41,117 nt of DNA. It comes from Candidatus Bipolaricaulota bacterium. GTDB lineage: Bacteria > Bipolaricaulota > Bipolaricaulia > RBG-16-55-9. Positions within the stretch are counted from its first letter, which is position 1. Each line of letters starts with the position of its first letter. Location: contig JALSGO010000148.1 of assembly GCA_026982655.1 (NCBI GenBank), positions 1-41,117 on the forward strand. Direction: 5' to 3'. Below the pieces are notes generated by a model that saw only the letters and a program-made list of their open reading frames with translations, was not told the DNA's origin and did no database searches. Below, piece after piece: positions 40,239 through 41,117 of the stretch. Position numbers and translations under genes: made by a program.

Positions 40239-41117
40239 CCGGCGCTTCATTCGCTCGATGAGCGCCACGGGCGTGGGGTCCACGCCGTTCAGCAGGGCGA
40301 GGTAGTAGCTGACCCAGTCCCCCAAGTAGCTTAGGGACAGCAGACGGGAGAGCAGACCCTTGCCTTCCCCTTGGGCTTCGAGCACGACACGCCCCCGCTC
40401 CGCTAGGAGTTCGCGGGTGAGGGCAAAGCGCGTTCGGACTTGGGGATGCTCCTCCGGGTCGCGGAGGAGCACGTAGACGAAGTTCTCCGTAAGGGGGCTC
40501 TCCCAACTCATGATCTCGTTGTGGTGCAGCTCCGGGAGGACGTCCCAGTAGGCGGGCTGCTTGGCGTTCTCGTTGATCTGGCCCTTCCAGCGGCGGGCGC
40601 TCGCCTCGGTGACCTCGCTCCCGTAGATCACGGGGATCTTCTGAAAGAGGGCCCGGGCCAGCCGTTTCGCGGGGTTCTCCGTTTCGGGTTTCTCGCTGTA
40701 GGTTGCTGCAAGTCTCCGGAGCGTGCTCACGGCTTCTTGGAACTCCCGCTCGATCTCCTCGCCCTTCTCGAATGAGGACAGAAGGACGCGCAGAAGAGGG
40801 GCAAACAAATATCCCAATGCGGTGCGCGGGGGCATCCCTCCCGGGATCCTCACCGCAGTCATCCCGTGTTCTTCGGCTACCGTTGCGAGTTGGCCCCCGG
40901 AGGTGAGCGCGAAGACCGTGCAGCCCCGCTCTAGAGCCTGTTGAGTGCACGAGAGGGTTTCCTCGGTGTTGCCGCTGTAGCTTACCGCGAAGACCAGCGT
41001 TCTCTCGTCGGCAAAGGGCGGCAGCTCATAGCCCCGGACCACGTTTATGGGCTTAGAGAAGCCCTTTTGTTGCAGATAGATCCGCAGAAAATCGCCTCCG
41101 ATGGCCGAGCCCCCCAT
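40212..41117 (-). CDS. Bifunctional phosphoglucose/phosphomannose isomerase (N-terminus cut by window edge)
   Basis: Interconverts glucose-6-P or mannose-6-P with fructose-6-P. The 301 visible residues begin at the phosphate-binding MGGSAIGGDF, normally preceded by about 45 residues, so the true start lies outside the window. SIS motifs include VSYSGNTEETL and TSGGQL. The downstream ELHHNEIMSWE carries the active-site glutamate and histidine, and VALIERMKRRL is the conserved C-terminus. This is the archaeal/Bacteroides-type PGI/PMI family, unrelated in length to classical PGI. Confidence 0.92.
   Translation of the reverse strand: MGGSAIGGDFLRIYLQQKGFSKPINVVRGYELPPFADERTLVFAVSYSGNTEETLSCTQQALERGCTVFALTSGGQLATVAEEHGMTAVRIPGGMPPRTALGYLFAPLLRVLLSSFEKGEEIEREFQEAVSTLRRLAATYSEKPETENPAKRLARALFQKIPVIYGSEVTEASARRWKGQINENAKQPAYWDVLPELHHNEIMSWESPLTENFVYVLLRDPEEHPQVRTRFALTRELLAERGRVVLEAQGEGKGLLSRLLSLSYLGDWVSYYLALLNGVDPTPVALIERMKRRLNGEEDLP

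Overview
This 41 kb window is GC-rich chromosomal DNA from a bacterium that is probably diderm. It carries two tRNA genes, about 29 protein genes in several operons, a TPP riboswitch, and many sigma-70-type promoters that can be read directly (TTGACA-like -35, TAxxxT -10, spacers of 16-19). No insertion sequence, integrase, CRISPR array or rRNA is visible. The gene set fits a deep-branching, possibly anaerobic or thermophilic lineage. It has a SufCBDU system with a Rieske ferredoxin, a bacterial eRF1-like factor, a DUF151 bifunctional nuclease, a phosphoglucose/phosphomannose isomerase, and large exported propeller/PKD proteins of a style common in candidate phyla such as Bipolaricaulota/Acetothermia. 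That placement is inference only.

Layout. 1-1.8 kb: a secreted protein with a proline-rich stretch and a membrane tail, followed by a CPBP-family intramembrane protease. 1.9-7.9 kb (minus strand): tRNA-Asn, then the Fe-S operon sufC-sufB-sufD-sufU-Rieske-sufS, read from its promoter near 7.9 kb, with a second promoter in front of sufU. 8.1-8.6 kb: a lower-GC orphan with a PD-(D/E)XK-like pattern. 8.7-10.1 kb: gatB. 10.1-13.1 kb (minus): a thiamine ABC importer, thiB-thiP, under a TPP riboswitch, with an intrinsic terminator between the two genes and no ATPase gene.

13.2-24.6 kb (plus) is the most unusual part. Four large exported proteins form two paralogous pairs in mirrored gene order: barrel-like, propeller/PKD, propeller/PKD, barrel-like. 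Each gene has its own promoter candidate. A small membrane-anchored protein follows. I know of no named system that matches this locus.

25-41 kb is mostly housekeeping: glmS, a DUF151 nuclease, pgk, an eRF1-like factor, thiI, a methyltransferase, an RnfC/PduS-like protein without Fe-S motifs and its membrane-anchored neighbour, mnmA, a cupredoxin-like protein, tRNA-Pro followed at once by dnaX, ebfC, recR, an MDR oxidoreductase, and a partial phosphoglucose/phosphomannose isomerase running off the right edge. Sulfur chemistry recurs: Suf, ThiI and MnmA all move sulfur from cysteine desulfurases into clusters or tRNA. Several genes (gatB, mnmA, probably thiI, and dnaX after tRNA processing) look as though they are translated from leaderless or nearly leaderless mRNAs.
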